From positions 310,001-374,000 of the forward strand of contig JAOWCC010000752.1 in the NCBI GenBank assembly GCA_030867875.1: a stretch of DNA of 64,000 bases, given 5' to 3'. The translations under genes and the position numbers were made by a program. The stretch comes from Actinernus sp. WN-2022. Lineage: Eukaryota; Cnidaria; Anthozoa; Actiniaria; Actinernidae. Below are positions 11,107 through 23,505 of the stretch, in pieces. A model generated the notes under the pieces. That model searched no databases and had not been told where the DNA came from. It saw only the letters and a list, made by a program, of their open reading frames with translations. The first letter of the stretch is position 1; every line of letters starts with the position of its first letter.

Positions 11107-11569
11107 GTTTTAGTAATCTAGAGTGATCCCCGCATATTGAAGCTTAGTATATGTACCAAAAGTTTTTTCTGTAGCAATAGGAACACCTAAATAGTTGCAA
11201 AGGCCCAGAAAGTTTGATAAATCGTTTGTACAATTCGCCTTTTGTATCGGAGATGAATAAAAAATCATCAAGAATATGCAAATCCTCAGGAGCTTTAAGA
11301 TGCTCAGTGGCTATCCATTCAAGAGCCATGCCAAAAGCCTCAAATATGCTACAGGAGGTAGAATAGCCCATCGGCAAGCAGCGATCAAAATAATATAAGT
11401 TATTCCATTTCATTCCTAGTGATTCAAAGTCGGCGGGATGTATTGGAATAATTCGAAAGGCGGACTTGATATCAGTTTTCGCCATGAAACAACCCAAACC
11501 AAAGCGTTTAATGATCTTGATAGCATCCGCTATAGTAGCGTAATGCACTGAAGAAAACTCAGAAATCAT
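11107..11569 (-). pseudogene. DIRS reverse transcriptase palm
   Basis: The frame shows ADAIKIIKRFGLGCFMAKTD, IKSAFRIIPIHPADFESLGM and DRCLPMGYSTSCSIFEAFG, followed by HILDDFLFI, where LDD is the catalytic box. This is typical of DIRS/Ngaro-class RT (YxDD replaced by ILDD here). After a frame change near 11190 it continues as GVPIATEKTFGTYTKLQYAG and stops at the 11102 insertion. Confidence 0.85.
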
Positions 11570-11862
11570 TTACCGAAGAGCCCTGCGGATAATGAATGAG
11601 CCGAAATTCAGTAGGAACTTTTTTCGGAACTATATATGCCTAGTGGTGAACATCTGAAATTTTTGAATGGGGGATGTGTAAAAGGTCCCGCAATCCGGCC
11701 TGCGTCGAGTTCTTTCTTATGCCGAAGAGAGACTACATCCGGTCTCTCTAAGGCACTTTTAAGATTAGGTGAAGCAAAAGGCACTCGCACACCATAAAAT
11801 GGGATTGTAAAACCCGCTCTGAAACCGTCCAGCAAAAAGCACGATAAATATGTTGGGTACAC
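11570..11862 (-). pseudogene. DIRS RT N-terminal segment
   Basis: The minus-strand frame has LDGFRAGFTIPFYGV, RPDVVSLRHKKELDAGRIAG and PFKNFRCSPLGI, the conserved lead-in to DIRS RT. Frame breaks separate it from the palm segment; the join at about 11570-11610 shows a stop before the SVHYAT block. Confidence 0.8.
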
Positions 11863-11896
11863 CCAGCCAGAAAATATTCCAGCCTATTTACCGATA

Positions 11897-12516
11897 TTGG
11901 TGTTGTTGGCTTGGAATTTGGAACGGGGATTGCTATTGCCGAGCACTGGCTGGCCGGATGGCGTGACCCACAATTATAGCAAATGTGTTCAAATCGACAA
12001 CCGTTGCAGTTTCTTCCTCCATGAAATGCCCAGCACGGTCCTTTTGGGAATTGCTGAAAGAAAACGATCAGTCGAAGGCTTTGAACGGTCTGCGTTAGAA
12101 TTCTGAACCTTAGAGCCCTGACTACACACGCACATCATTGTTTGGAACCAAATTAAAGTTCCCAGTGAATTTGTTCCCAAGGAAAACATGTTTGGTTTGG
12201 ATTGCCTCAGGGAACGAAATTGCTCGTCATAGTAATGCCAATCACCGCCTTTTGTGGAAATATCCCTTATGGTTTCGCAATACTTCAATAAGACAGAAAC
12301 ATAGGTATTAAAAGCAGTTAGCCACTGATTACTATTATGCAGTCGTTTTGGTTTATCCTCCGATTCAAAACAGAGTTTCGGCTGATCGGAAATCCCGCTA
12401 TTGCTAAGGGAGAGGACATAGTTACTTTTACTTGGAGACGTGGCGAGCAGGGGCCCCAGCAGAGCCCACCAGAACACAGGAAACCAGTGTTTTAGAGAGC
12501 AGCTGTAAAATCTCAA
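11897..12516 (-). pseudogene. DIRS gag-like region with zinc knuckle
   Basis: Upstream of RT, the minus frame reads NQWLTAFNTYVSVLLKYCET and DWHYYDEQFRSLRQ, motifs of the pre-RT ORF of cnidarian DIRS-like elements. In a shifted frame around 12030-11940 it gives CWAFHGGRNCNGCRFEH then ICYNCGSRHPASQC, a C-x2-C-x4-H-x4-C zinc knuckle. The region has lost frame at least once. It is probably the 5' end of the fragmented DIRS copy. Confidence 0.65.
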
Positions 12517-13704
12517 AAATTTCGACTCAGGCCTTCGGCCCTCGTTTCATTTATACTATCTGCTTCTTCCCTATATACGCAGGATCGCATTATCTAAGCT
12601 CATGATCAAAGGCATATCATATTCCCATAGATATTGCATTCATGTTCAGGAGATTAGTAATAGTCATGCCAATGCTGAACACTTTTTATTTATTTTTTAT
12701 TTGAGACTAAGGAACAATACAATATGTTGCACTACAATGCAATATGATGCAGAAATTAACAGTACAATTTCAAGTATCCATCCGGGAAGGAGGAGGAGGT
12801 AGAGAATTCCAGAAGAATACATGTATGAAATTACATGTCTATATATGTTTTATACTAAACAAAAGTAATGTATCATGGAAAATAAAATACTATAAATCAG
12901 GATGTTCTTGATGTAAAACCAAAATGCCAAAAACCTAAATATCGTGCAAGGTCCGATGCCAGAAAAAAAATTCTTGCAGCACAAGGAGTCCTAAAAAAGA
13001 TAATCGAGCAAAAAAAACTATTGAATCTTTAAGAGGCCGTGTCAACCTCCATTTTTGATGCCATCGAAAATGGCTGCCAAGCCAATTATCAGTTCCTCAG
13101 CTCCAGTGAGAATGATTTTAAGAAACAGACGCACGGTAATCAACAGATCCTGGATACAGGACAGGAAACTGATAGCTTGTGAAGTACGCAAAGGACACTG
13201 GTTAAGACGGCCCATTTAAGTGTTAAAGTCGATTCTGTGACGCAATGATTGTGTGAATGCATGGAGAATGAAGTCGATGTTGTTTTGTGAAAGACTGCAT
13301 GGCTGTGTAAATGGTGTGAGTTGCCCAGTTGTGTCCTTATAATTAGTCGGTGAACAGTTTTCTTCACTTTTTTATAGATGGGAGGGGGGGGGGGACACCG
13401 CTGCAGTTGTAAGATTCATTATTAATAATCCATAACGGTGCTACCCAATACATATGCAGCATTCGCCGGTCAAATGGATACCTCTACAGTATCAGCTACA
13501 TAAACTCTTTCCAGTTTTCTAATAAGCTAATTAGTATTCTGTAAATCGGATACAATTAATACAGACAATCAACAATTTATCCAATTTCAAATCTTACTGG
13601 CACATAACCTATTTTCATATTAATCCCTATAGTATTTATATTTTATTTGAAGCATTTATCTTTCCTATTATTGTTATTTATTACGCTCCAACGTCGGTGT
13701 TGAC
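12517..13704. other. No gene recognised
   Basis: AT-rich sequence with a G homopolymer at about 13382-13393. No exon with family similarity was seen on either strand. Confidence 0.4.
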
Positions 13705-13938
13705 GATTTAAGTAAATTCAACTAACTAAATAGCCCACTAATCCGCGATATGCTTTACTTGTCACGCACAAAAGTTTCAATACGAGGCTCCGTGCTAAAT
13801 TAAATTTATTCCTTTCTCAGAGAAAATAATAAATTTTATTTAGCACGGGGCCTCGTATTGAAACCTTTGTGCGTGACTAGTAAGCATATCGCGGAAGTGG
13901 GCTATTAGTTCACTATTTAGTTGACATCACCTAAATTA
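13705..13938. mobile_element. MITE with about 100-bp inverted arms
   Basis: The left arm (TCAACTAACTAAATAGCCCA … CGCGATATGC … CACGCACAAA … AATACGAGGC) is mirrored by 13835-13938 with few changes. The centre is short and AT-rich. The termini are diverged, so no target duplication is assigned. Confidence 0.75.
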
Positions 13939-15400
13939 GTGTAACCACAAGACCAACCGTCACACCGAAATCAGGGGGGATATTAACATAAACTTCAATT
14001 CAGGTGAAAATAGCACTGTTGAACCCATACAAAAGTATACTAGACTAGAAAATGTTTCAACGTCGCAATTCCGCGAGTCGACGCCACAGGCGGAGGGACT
14101 TTTACAGATCTCCCGAGGCTCTAGGGGAAATTTAATCACTATAATTTCCCGAAATGTCGTGCTATCACTTTGAGGAACGTTACAAATCTCTGAGAAGTTT
14201 AGTTTTCTCTGCCTGGCTAATAATGTCGCAGTTGAGTTGCTTTCAAAAACGTTTTGTTATTGCATAATGCTTGATTGGGCGCCGGCATTGATTGAATGAC
14301 CCTGGCTAATCCCCTAACACTAAAATACAATGTAATTATGTGGTTGACTAAAGATTCGAAGCGCATGCATGGAGTTTAATTACGTCACGTTTATGGTTTT
14401 AAGTATCCCACATGGAAGAAGCGGGTTTGAGCCATAAATTAGGTAGTGTTTCAGGCTTAAAACCCTAGCTATGCCATGTATTCAAGCCGACTTGGTTCCA
14501 AATCCTCATTTTACCGACACACAAAATTCTAAATGCTTTAGCATTCCCTGACAGTTCTTATCAATCTTTTTATACCATTTTTTATATCAGCAGAGAAAGT
14601 TTGGTTGCGACACTGATGCAATATGAAACGAAATATTGATCAATGTAACTCGATATTTCTCATACGAAATGTCTCGCCATCCTGTTTGACCTTGATGTTT
14701 TTGCTTTTACGTGAATATCAATGGCGACCCCTTGTAACCACTTGGAAAAGTGGGCTTGGTGTATAACGTGTCACAAGATACAATGATACGGAGATACCAA
14801 GATACAGTGATACGAAGTCGAAAACTGTTCAGGTACTGCAAGGTATTCAGGTTTTCCATTCGAGGTTTATCTCTATTGATTCATTATAGGTAATTATAAC
14901 GTTCTCTTTGAAAATACATTTAAATGAACGAGCTAGAGAAAGGAGCTTGGGATACCTGTGCAGGAAGTTGTTTAAGTTGGAATAAAAAGGAGGACATGAA
15001 TGGGAAGAGGTAGTGTGTGACTTTTGAAAAAAAAATCAATAAATCGCTCTGACGTTTCTTAGGGGGGGGGGATGTCGACGTGTGCAGTGGCACTGTCTTG
15101 GATGGACTGACATATTTCAAACGATGAGCCCGCTTACAAGCACCTAAAGTGGAACTAACTGTCTGCCCAATTTCTCGGCATCCTGGACGATTGTCAATAG
15201 CCAGCCAGGAGCCGATACACGGTTATTTATTATCTGAGTATCAGGCACTTTTTTTTGGGAGGGGGGGGGGGAGGGAGACAAAAAGAAGGAAAGAAAGAAA
15301 AGGGCCTGACACAAATCCATGGATGTTGCGCTGATTGGATAAAAAAACGACTCAAAACCGGATGTGAAAATGCCAGCTCCGCGCGAGCTTACTTTGAACA
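13939..15400. other. No gene recognised
   Basis: No supported exon. It contains a short G-run at 15062-15071 and another at about 15258-15270. A GATACxxxGATAC word series is at about 14775-14815; a similar series in reverse orientation is at about 26280-26345. Confidence 0.4.
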
Positions 15401-15401
15401 C

Positions 15402-16162
15402 TATGCTAGTCAACCTCGTCCCCAGGATCTTCTCGGTCAGATCCAAGATGGCAGCTACTCCGAGAGAAGACCCTGATAAAGGCTGAACTGTCGCGTATTC
15501 TGATTGGCTATTCGATTTTGACGCAAGGGTTGTCCTAACAATGTTTTTTTTTATTGGCCAAACGGACTGAGTCCAGAGAGAGGAACTTGTATATAGATTC
15601 TATTGCTAAAATTTTATCAATAAAATGATTTTAAATAACCTTAAAACTCGTTGTGTAGGTAGAGCAATAGATGAAGTGCATTACTGGGGATTTTTCTGGT
15701 AAGTTTCATCAGTGGGAAAGCCAGGAGAAGCCGTTAAACCAGAACATGTGCTATCGATCGCTTCGCTTCAACGCTAACGGAAAATTAACGGCTTTTTAGG
15801 ATTCTCCTCTAGCTTAGATACATCCTGGTATCTTTGTGATACCTTTCCACTGTTTCTTTATCCAAGTAAACTCCATTTCGAGCCATTTAGTAGACCTGTT
15901 TTCACTGCATCGTTCGCCGCGTGGAAATACCCTTAATCGCTTCTCGTTTACTCCGGATTAGGATACCTATGGTTTGTACACGTCATGAACTATTCCCATA
16001 TTTAGCTTGACCGCCATCTTAGATTGCCAAATCACGTGACAAAATACTCCCAAAATCTGGGAGTATTTGATCACGTGATCCAGCCTTTACCAGGGTCTTC
16101 TCTCAGGTAGCCGCCATTTTGGATCTGACCGAGAAGACCCTGGGGACGAGATTGTATGCTAG
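15402..16162. mobile_element. 744-bp MITE-like element, 8-bp TSD TATGCTAG
   Basis: Inverted ends of about 70 bp lie at 15411-15482 (CAACCTCGTCCCCAGGATCT) and 16083-16154, about 90% alike. They are flanked by TATGCTAG at 15402-15409 and 16155-16162; one extra T sits on the left. The 8-bp duplication fits hAT-like or P-like superfamilies. No transposase frame is present. A solitary end with the same CAACCTCGTTCCCAG terminus is at 27418-27432. Confidence 0.75.
16031..16079. repeat. Perfect-looking hairpin inside the MITE
   Basis: ATCACGTGACAAAATACTCC pairs with its mirrored copy ending ATCACGTGAT, about a 22-bp stem with a short loop. Confidence 0.75.
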
Positions 16163-16165
16163 CTA

Positions 16166-16530
16166 GTGAACAACGATTTGGTATCTGAAATATCTCTTGT
16201 AATAACGAATGAAATGGATTTCATAAAAGCATTGGGAGGCGCTTTACAGTTCTTACCAAATATTAGTCTTAAGTCTGCACAAAAACGGTGTCTCGAAGGC
16301 TTGCTTCTCGAAAGAAAGGACGTCCGGCGGGAATTTTACCAGTTGCTTCCCAAGATCTTCTCACAGTTCTGGAGACCGAACAACAGGAGAAACAAAGATC
16401 GTCACCGTCATTGTTGCCATCAGTCCACTGAAGCTGATAAAAACACAGCAAGTTTCTCGGCTTGCAGCAAGCGAATGTCGCTTGAATGTTGCGAAATTTT
16501 GCATATTCCTTGTATTATAAAGCCTTTGAC
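16166..16530 (+). pseudogene. RecQ-like helicase fragment lacking Walker A
   Basis: The frame reads FIKALGGALQFLPNISLKSA then QKRCLEGLLLERKDV, like the Q-motif lead-in of RecQ helicases. The family continues with a GxGKS P-loop, but here it goes straight to FYQLLPKIFSQFW, normally found after the loop. In another frame KIVTVIVAISPLKLIKTQQV resembles motif Ia. So the ATP-binding loop is absent and the frame shifts. This is a relic, possibly of the RecQ-like genes that are repeated in cnidarian genomes. It starts just after the 15411-16154 MITE. Confidence 0.45.
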
Positions 16531-16703
16531 AAAACAATTCCCACGGCCACGACAACATTACTTAACTCAACAAAGAAACAGATGAAATACAAGTACCATA
16601 CTAAGGTCTTAAATTTTCTTTACAGAGATCGAAAAACTTTTATGTAAAATCCGGCCGACATTTCAAAACTATAAATTGCCGAGGCTGACGTGTTGACAGT
16701 TAT

Positions 16704-17066
16704 GGGTGTCTAGATAACGAAGACCTAGAAAACGAAGACCGAAGATCGAAGACCCTAGATAGCGAAGATCTAAAAACGAAGACCCTAGATAACGAAGACC
16801 AGAAAACGAAGACCCCCCTAGATAACGAAGATCTAAAAACGAAGACCCTAGATAACGAAGACCAGAAAACGAAGACCCCCCTAGATAACGAAGATCTAAA
16901 AACGAAGACCCTAGATAACGAAGACCAGAAAACGAAGACCCCCCTAGATAACGAAAATCTAAAAACGAAGACCCTAGATAACGAAGACCAGAAAACGAAG
17001 ACCCCCTAGATAACGAAGATCTAAAAACGAAGACCCTAGATAACGAAGACTGGAAAACGAAGACCC
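16704..17066. repeat. Left tandem array of the foldback-like element
   Basis: Units alternate CTAGATAACGAAGATC, TAAAAACGAAGACC and CTAGATAACGAAGACC, AGAAAACGAAGACC. The higher-order period is about 62 bp, repeated about five times with very little divergence, which suggests recent homogenisation. Confidence 0.9.
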
Positions 17067-17415
17067 AAACAAACTACCAAATTGCAACAGATGGTCACGT
17101 GACTTGTTGGCCCATAGCAACACCATACTGGATACTGGATTTCCTTTTTTTTGGGGGGGGGAAGGAGGGGAAGGGCCTGATACTCAGGTTAGATTGCAAG
17201 CTAACCAGCTCTCCCTTGACAACAACAGATTTTGACTGACCCGTGGTATTGTAGCTGGACTTCGAAGCGTTTTTCTTTCTTTCTTACTAAATTCTTCTCG
17301 AAATAGGTCTGATACAGAAGAATAGTAAAGGTTTTTCTTTACTTTTGATCCGGTATTTTGTCAAATATGCTGGGCAAAATAGAGTTTGGAGTCAAACGAA
17401 TTCACCTCGAATCTC

Positions 17416-19196
17416 GAATGTCTATGGTGAACTCTTTCGATTGCTTGTTTTAATGCTAGTGAATAATCGAACAAATACAATAAGCTTTTGCTCAGGACTC
17501 AAAAGAATATTGGGATGAATATTGTTTACTCTAGGCGCTCGTACTAATATATATAATATCCGGTGTTTAACTTTAAATTCAGGTCCAGCTACAAAATATT
17601 GATTTCATAAATGGTGGAACATGTTGCATTATTTAAATGTTCGTCGACTTTCCCTCAACTGAGAAAAGGACAGGCTATGGCTAGCTACATGTACTGTACT
17701 TGTGGAGATGCAGAAATTATCTTAGATTATTATTTTAGTTTGACGGGGGAGTGAACTGAGTGGGTGTTGTACATGCAAAAAGTACAGCAGATGCAAATAT
17801 CACTGTAGTCATGTTATTTTATGTAATGTAATTAAAGCTAATACCTGAAAATAACCTGTGGGAGTTACATATCCAGTTTTGAAGCAAAGAAAAATATCAG
17901 GTTTGATAAGATTTACATCCCTGATACTTAGTCAATGCAGAGAATGTTATCAATTTTGTTTCTGATTTGCCAATAACAGGCAAACATATATTAACCCCTC
18001 ACTATAAAATGTTAAGAGAAATTTAGAGCGACTTGAAATATGTTCACTGTATCCGAAATCAAGTTTATAGAATTAGCTTTTGTAATCCACTTTGCCATCC
18101 TTTATCAAAAAAAAAATGAAAGCCATATTGGGTATTACTCTTCGGTTTCAGGGTGTTATTTTTGTAGTTTTGTTAACAGAAACTTGAAGATTCAATTCCA
18201 ATGACCGAGTGCCCCTTTCAGTTTCACATCCACACCATGTAAAACATATACTAGATAAATAAACACTATCAGACCCTAAATTCTTTAATTTGTTGGTTTT
18301 ATATATATGCCAAACAATTTTTTGTGGTTAAATGCTGCTTCCTAATTTTCCAGCTACCAGTCATAAATGGTTGATTAACAGGTACAATTAAATGTAGGGA
18401 TTGAGCCAGAAATTGAGCCAGAAGGGACAATTTGGCATTAAGTGGGTCAATTTGACAATTATTGTATTTTTTCAAGGGACAAATGTTTTTTTCTAAAGTG
18501 GGAATGGTGCAATGGCACAGCCTGGCTCATTCCCTGCAAATGTTTATTATTATTTATTTATTAACTTTACAACTAGTCATGATAGACACACACAGCAAAC
18601 TAAATACAAGACATTAGGACACAAATGGACTAGCTGAAGGGAAGTACACAAGGGCAAGGGTCCCATATTACGTTAACCCAAACAAAAAATACATATAATA
18701 ATACAAAATTAATAAGGGAGAGTCCACTTTGGACACGGCTGGAACGCCCCTGACTGTATGAAGTATAATGATCGATATCCAGATTAACGATGCCTGATTT
18801 GCACTAAAACACTAAGTCTAAGTATTCCAGCCAGTAATTAAGAGGAAGCATGTTATAAACTTAATTAGATTAAATTAAATAAATTAAATTAAATTCTTAA
18901 GTTATTTATGTCACACTTTGAAACATTGGAGTTGATGTATTTGCTCAATATTTCACGTCACCACATCAAACATATATAGCTGTAAGAAAACTATACACGT
19001 ATAGTTGAGAAAAAACTGATTCCCTCTTTTATATTAAAGAAAAAGAGCTAGCTGGAAAACATACTATTACAGGTGCGGCAGAGCACTAAGATTGCGATAT
19101 GGTTACTTAAATACACAAGACAAGTTCTTTTAAGTTAAATATTTTATTTATTTTTCATTTTCTTCTAGAATGGGAAAATTTTCAAATACAGAGCTT
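17416..19196. other. Internal spacer of foldback-like element
   Basis: AT-rich sequence with no supported exon on either strand. Confidence 0.4.
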
Positions 19197-19204
19197 ATTC
19201 CCTT

Positions 19205-19440
19205 CCAAAATGTGCATGCATGTACCCACATTTGTATGTATGCACGCATATATGCACCTCATTTGCATGCATGCGTTTGCATGTATTGTGCATGCATGCA
19301 TATACCCTGCATACATGCAATCACAAAGTGCATGCATGCATCACATGTGCATGCATGCATATACACTGTATGCATGCAATCACAAAGTGCATGCATGCAC
19401 TTTTACAGTACATGCATTCGGGCAACCAGTGCATGCATGA
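19205..19440. repeat. GCATGCAT-rich array (left end of nested element)
   Basis: Repeated TGCATGCATG words joined by CACAAAG, ACACTG and similar spacers; a block of about 57 bp (ATGCAATCACAAAGTGCATG) occurs twice. Long open frames here are a by-product of the repeat and are not genes. Confidence 0.9.
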
Positions 19441-19627
19441 AGCCTTCATTCCTAAGTTTTCACAATCCGAGACTTAAATGAATTACAATCATTATATTAT
19501 TTACTATACTGTAAATGCTATATTAACCTCCCAGCACCTAATAAGCGCCTCTTTTCTGCTAAGTAATAATCCGACTGAATAAGAAATAGGCAAGGGACAT
19601 TATAGGCTAACTAACTTTGATATACAC

Positions 19628-20000
19628 TGTGAAAACTAACTGGTTGGAATAACCAATTTAAATGGTTATAACCATTTCATATTGGTCATACTAACCAATT
19701 TAAAAATGGTAAAAAATGAAATTGATAAAAATGGCAATATAGAACCTTGTTGTAGCAACCGACTAAAATGGTTATATCCATAACCTACCAATTATAGAAT
19801 GGTCGAGAAAATGTTATCATTAAAAATGGTTAAAATTACATTATTATATTTTTGGTTAAATTTACCTTTACATTGGTTGTGTGAAACTACCATTTCAATA
19901 TTAGATTAGTACATACACTGTTATTTTCAGGGAGTTATTTTCACTAAAATAACTCTAGAGAGTGGAATAACTTTTTTGGAGTTATATTTACTCAGGAGCC
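19628..20000. repeat. AACCATTT / GAGTTATTTT repeat field
   Basis: Dispersed palindrome-like words (AATGGTTATAACCATT, GGTTAAAATTAC) from 19640 to 19890, preceded by ATACACTGTGAAAACTAAC. A second TACACTGTTATTTTC word at 19913 begins a GAGTTATTTTCACT series. These may be subterminal repeats of another small element; borders are undefined. Confidence 0.45.
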
Positions 20001-20673
20001 CATTTTGTTCGTTTAAATCCCAAATGCATGTAAATTGCTTAAGCATTAATAAATCAAAAATAATACTATAGTACAAAATACTGAAAAGATCATGCAATCG
20101 ATCCATTCCGCAGTTGTTCTCCTGATACACGACTAGAGACTGGTAACTACAGTACTGTAAATCGGTCAGCGGCAACGCTATGACGCATGCTCATGAGTAC
20201 GTGTATATCAGGTTTCGGCTGTTGGACGAACTTCAAGTTCAACGGTTCCCCGGCGAAGCAGTTTCTGAGCGGTCTTAATTTCCTACAACTTCAATGGATT
20301 TACAGCAGGTTAGCTAGTTTAAGAGTTTTTTGGAACCAAGCTAAGAACTCACCAAGACTTCGTTTGGACCCTAAATGGCTATTTCTGGGCTGCTATATTT
20401 GGAGGAAAACGAAACACTAAACACAGTTCGAAGATGACGGTAAGCCTTGCACAGTTTAAAGTAATGGTTCCCCGGGAGTGGTTCAAAGTAATTCCTAATT
20501 TACCTTCAAGTAGATATGTTGATCAGTAGGTCCCTTAATAATACTTACAAAAAGTAAATGACTATTTCACGGACGAACTAACTATGCAAAAACAATGTAT
20601 ATGCACGTGGCCCAGGTTCTAACTACGACCTAGCAAAGTGAAAACTTGAAGTCTCATTACAACTTAAATACAC

Positions 20674-21485
20674 ATCAGCGACTCGAATTAACCATCTAGT
20701 TACAATCTTATGATATTGCGTTGTGTTTGTTCATTGAACAAGTTAATTCTGTAAAATATCTTGGTAAAATATGCTGAACCAATAGACCAATCCAAGGTAA
20801 TTTCCACCATCTTGTAGGGGGTGCAAACATGGCGTGAAATACAGTGTTTGTATGGGAATCCGATGCCAAATAATTTCCGTAAAATCGGATTTATGAAATA
20901 TTCTTCAGAGACAAACTTAAGATACCAGAAAAAAGATTAACTGATCGAAATTTGAGGGATGTAGCTGTGTTGGTAAGCATGCAATCGTGTTTTTAGTTTC
21001 CCATACATTTTTCTGTAACAAAGCGGGAAACTGTATAGACAAATGTACGGGAAACTAAAAACTAGATTGCTCGTTTCCCATCAGCGACTCGAATTAACCA
21101 TCTAATTACAATCTTATGATATTGCGTTGTGTTTGTTCATTGAACAAGTTAATTCTGTAAAATATCTTGGTAAAATATGCGGAACCAATAGACCAATCCA
21201 AGGTAATTTCCACCATCTTGTAGGGGGTGCAAACATGGCGTGAAATACAGTGTTTGTATGGGAATCCGATGCCAAATAATTTCCGTAAAATCGGATTTAT
21301 GAAATATTCTACAGATACAAGCTTAAGATACCAGAAACAAGTTTAACTGATCGAAATTTGAGGGATGTAGCTGTGTTGGTAATCATGCAATCGTGTTTTT
21401 AGTTTCACATACATTTTTCTGTAACAAAGCGGGAAACTTTATAGACAAATGTACGGGAAACTAAAAACTAGATTGCTCGTTTCCC
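20674..21485. repeat. 406-bp tandem duplication containing half a MITE
   Basis: The segment 20674-21079 is repeated directly at 21080-21485 with only a few base changes. Each copy holds AATAGACCAATCCAAGG … GGTGCAAACATGGCG … GGGAATCCGATGCCAAATAA, one arm of the MITE family seen complete at 58911-59330. At 21486-21540 the inverted arm begins. Confidence 0.85.
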
Positions 21486-21540
21486 AGCATAGCTACATCC
21501 CTCAAATTTCGATCAGTTAATCTTTTACCTGGTATCTTAT

Positions 21541-23419
21541 GTTGCCATGGAAACAGTCTGGCCCCAGGCTTCCACTACAAATATCACAAACTTCCCTAAT
21601 GTCTCCTTTGTCAAACATTTGTTTTGGTGTGTGTCCAAAATAAGATTTGGAACAATGTAGGTATTGTATGTGAATAGTTTAAGGAACTTATTTTTTGTAA
21701 TAAGGAAAGAAATTGGAATTTTATGTTCAAGGTGAGAGGTGCGTGGGGCCATGAGAGTTTCCATGGCAAACCATAATTTACACAATGATGTGTACTTTTT
21801 AATTTAATTCATTTATATATATTAGAATTTGTAGGGGCATCCTCTCGATTAGTTCTAGGCTATTAGGATATCCCGTACTCTTTGTATCTTATCTTGGTTT
21901 AGTCTATCAAATAGTTGTATTATTGTAACTATTTCTCCTTTTTTTCTTTCTATTTGTAATACCTTGTAATTAATCTGATACATTGAGTTCAATTGAACAA
22001 ACTTGAAACTTGAACTTTGAGTATATTTCGAAGTTAACAAGGTCGTTTCTAAGCGAGTAAATAACTATAAACTACTAGTAGTGAACCTCGTGTCTTAGCT
22101 CTACCCAGAAGTCCTCGCAGGCACCAATATGCTAATTATGTGATAACTGTTAGAAGTCTATCTGCTGGTAAGCTACTAAATAGACATGCTTAATATTGCC
22201 TGATTGCTACATTTGTCTATAGGTTGTTTGCCAGTAATTATTTATTTATTTAGGGTAAGATTTATCTTCAGGCCATTTCATGACTAAAAAAACAGAGTAA
22301 TCCTTAGAATTTAGACTTTTGTTTTAATTTCTTAATTAACAAAATAACATTAGATACTTTCTTATTTAGATAACATTTCTTTGTTATAGTGGGTGCTTCC
22401 AATGAGCACACAAACACTTTGAAAATCAAATACAATTTCATTATTTCCCAATATAATTTAAATTAAGTAATAGAACACTGCTAACAGTTGTACTGTTGTA
22501 CTCTTTCGTTTTCATAATACATGTATGCCAGAAAAGCAAAGATAGCATATGACTGTCAGGTATACATGTATAGTATGCAACAAGTTTGCTGGTTGGCTGA
22601 GTACACATGCGATCATTAAAAAAAGTAATTGTGCAGGTATAATTTCTTACAATAATATATGCTTACAACATTTTCTGGAATATTAATGCTAGGTATATGT
22701 ACAATGTATGAGCAGGGTGATTTTAAATAAACGCCAGGGACATTTATTTGAGACCCTGCTTTTTATTGAAGACCTGGCCTGGAAGTGATTGTGTCAATAC
22801 ATGTCTCAATTACTTGATACACTAGTTTAATTTAGACTGTTCCATTCTACCGATTTTTCAGCACTTGGTTGCATTCTATCAACTAACTAGCTGTTGCATG
22901 GTTATAAGTGGCCCACCCTTGGATGCTTGCACGGGAATACGTGACCCCCTCTCTGCATTTATAGAAGTTGAGGTCTCATTCACTAGTTAGCTCTAGAATA
23001 TTATGCCGCTAGAGATTTGTTTACATCGTTAATGGTTATTTTATGTTTGCATAACTGGACACATCAATACAAAAGCATTATTTCCTGAAAATCCGATTAG
23101 CTGATGAAGAAGGTATTTTTCTTAATTGGGGGCAAACTTGTGACCTTTTGATTGCTTGATAAACACTTGCAGAACTTTGTTACTCAGGAGGCCAAAGGCC
23201 TTGCACAAATAATAACTTAAGTCAAACAAGTTACTTCTGTTCGTGTTGTTTGATATTTGACACTAACCCGGTTTTTCCATGAGATACATGTAGAATGCAC
23301 ATTAGAATGTATTCCACTCTTTTGTCAAACATGTTTGCCCTCAGAGTCTATATTATTAACAACTAATCGCATGGGTCCTCGTAAACTTAATGATTAATTT
23401 CACTTGTGTCTTCAAAGTT
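21541..23419. other. No gene recognised
   Basis: AT-rich internal sequence of the nested element; no exon with convincing splice sites or family similarity was found. Confidence 0.4.
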
Positions 23420-23505
23420 GATAAATTTCCTCAAACACGTTCTGGTGAGAAGCCATATCAATGTCAGCAGTGTGGCAAGTGTTTTAACAGTAAGAATAGC
23501 TTGTG
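23420..23505 (+). pseudogene. C2H2 zinc-finger scrap
   Basis: The plus frame reads SGEKPYQCQQCGKCFNSKNS, then stops. It holds the HTGEKPY-type linker (here SGEKPY) and the first half of a C2H2 finger (C-x2-C, then F), but the His pair is lost at the TGA. It is an isolated fragment inside a transposon, possibly captured host sequence. Confidence 0.65.

Noticed and set aside
19170..19481. Overlapping Cys/Met/His-rich frames
   Set aside because: Same cause: the left GCATGCAT array.
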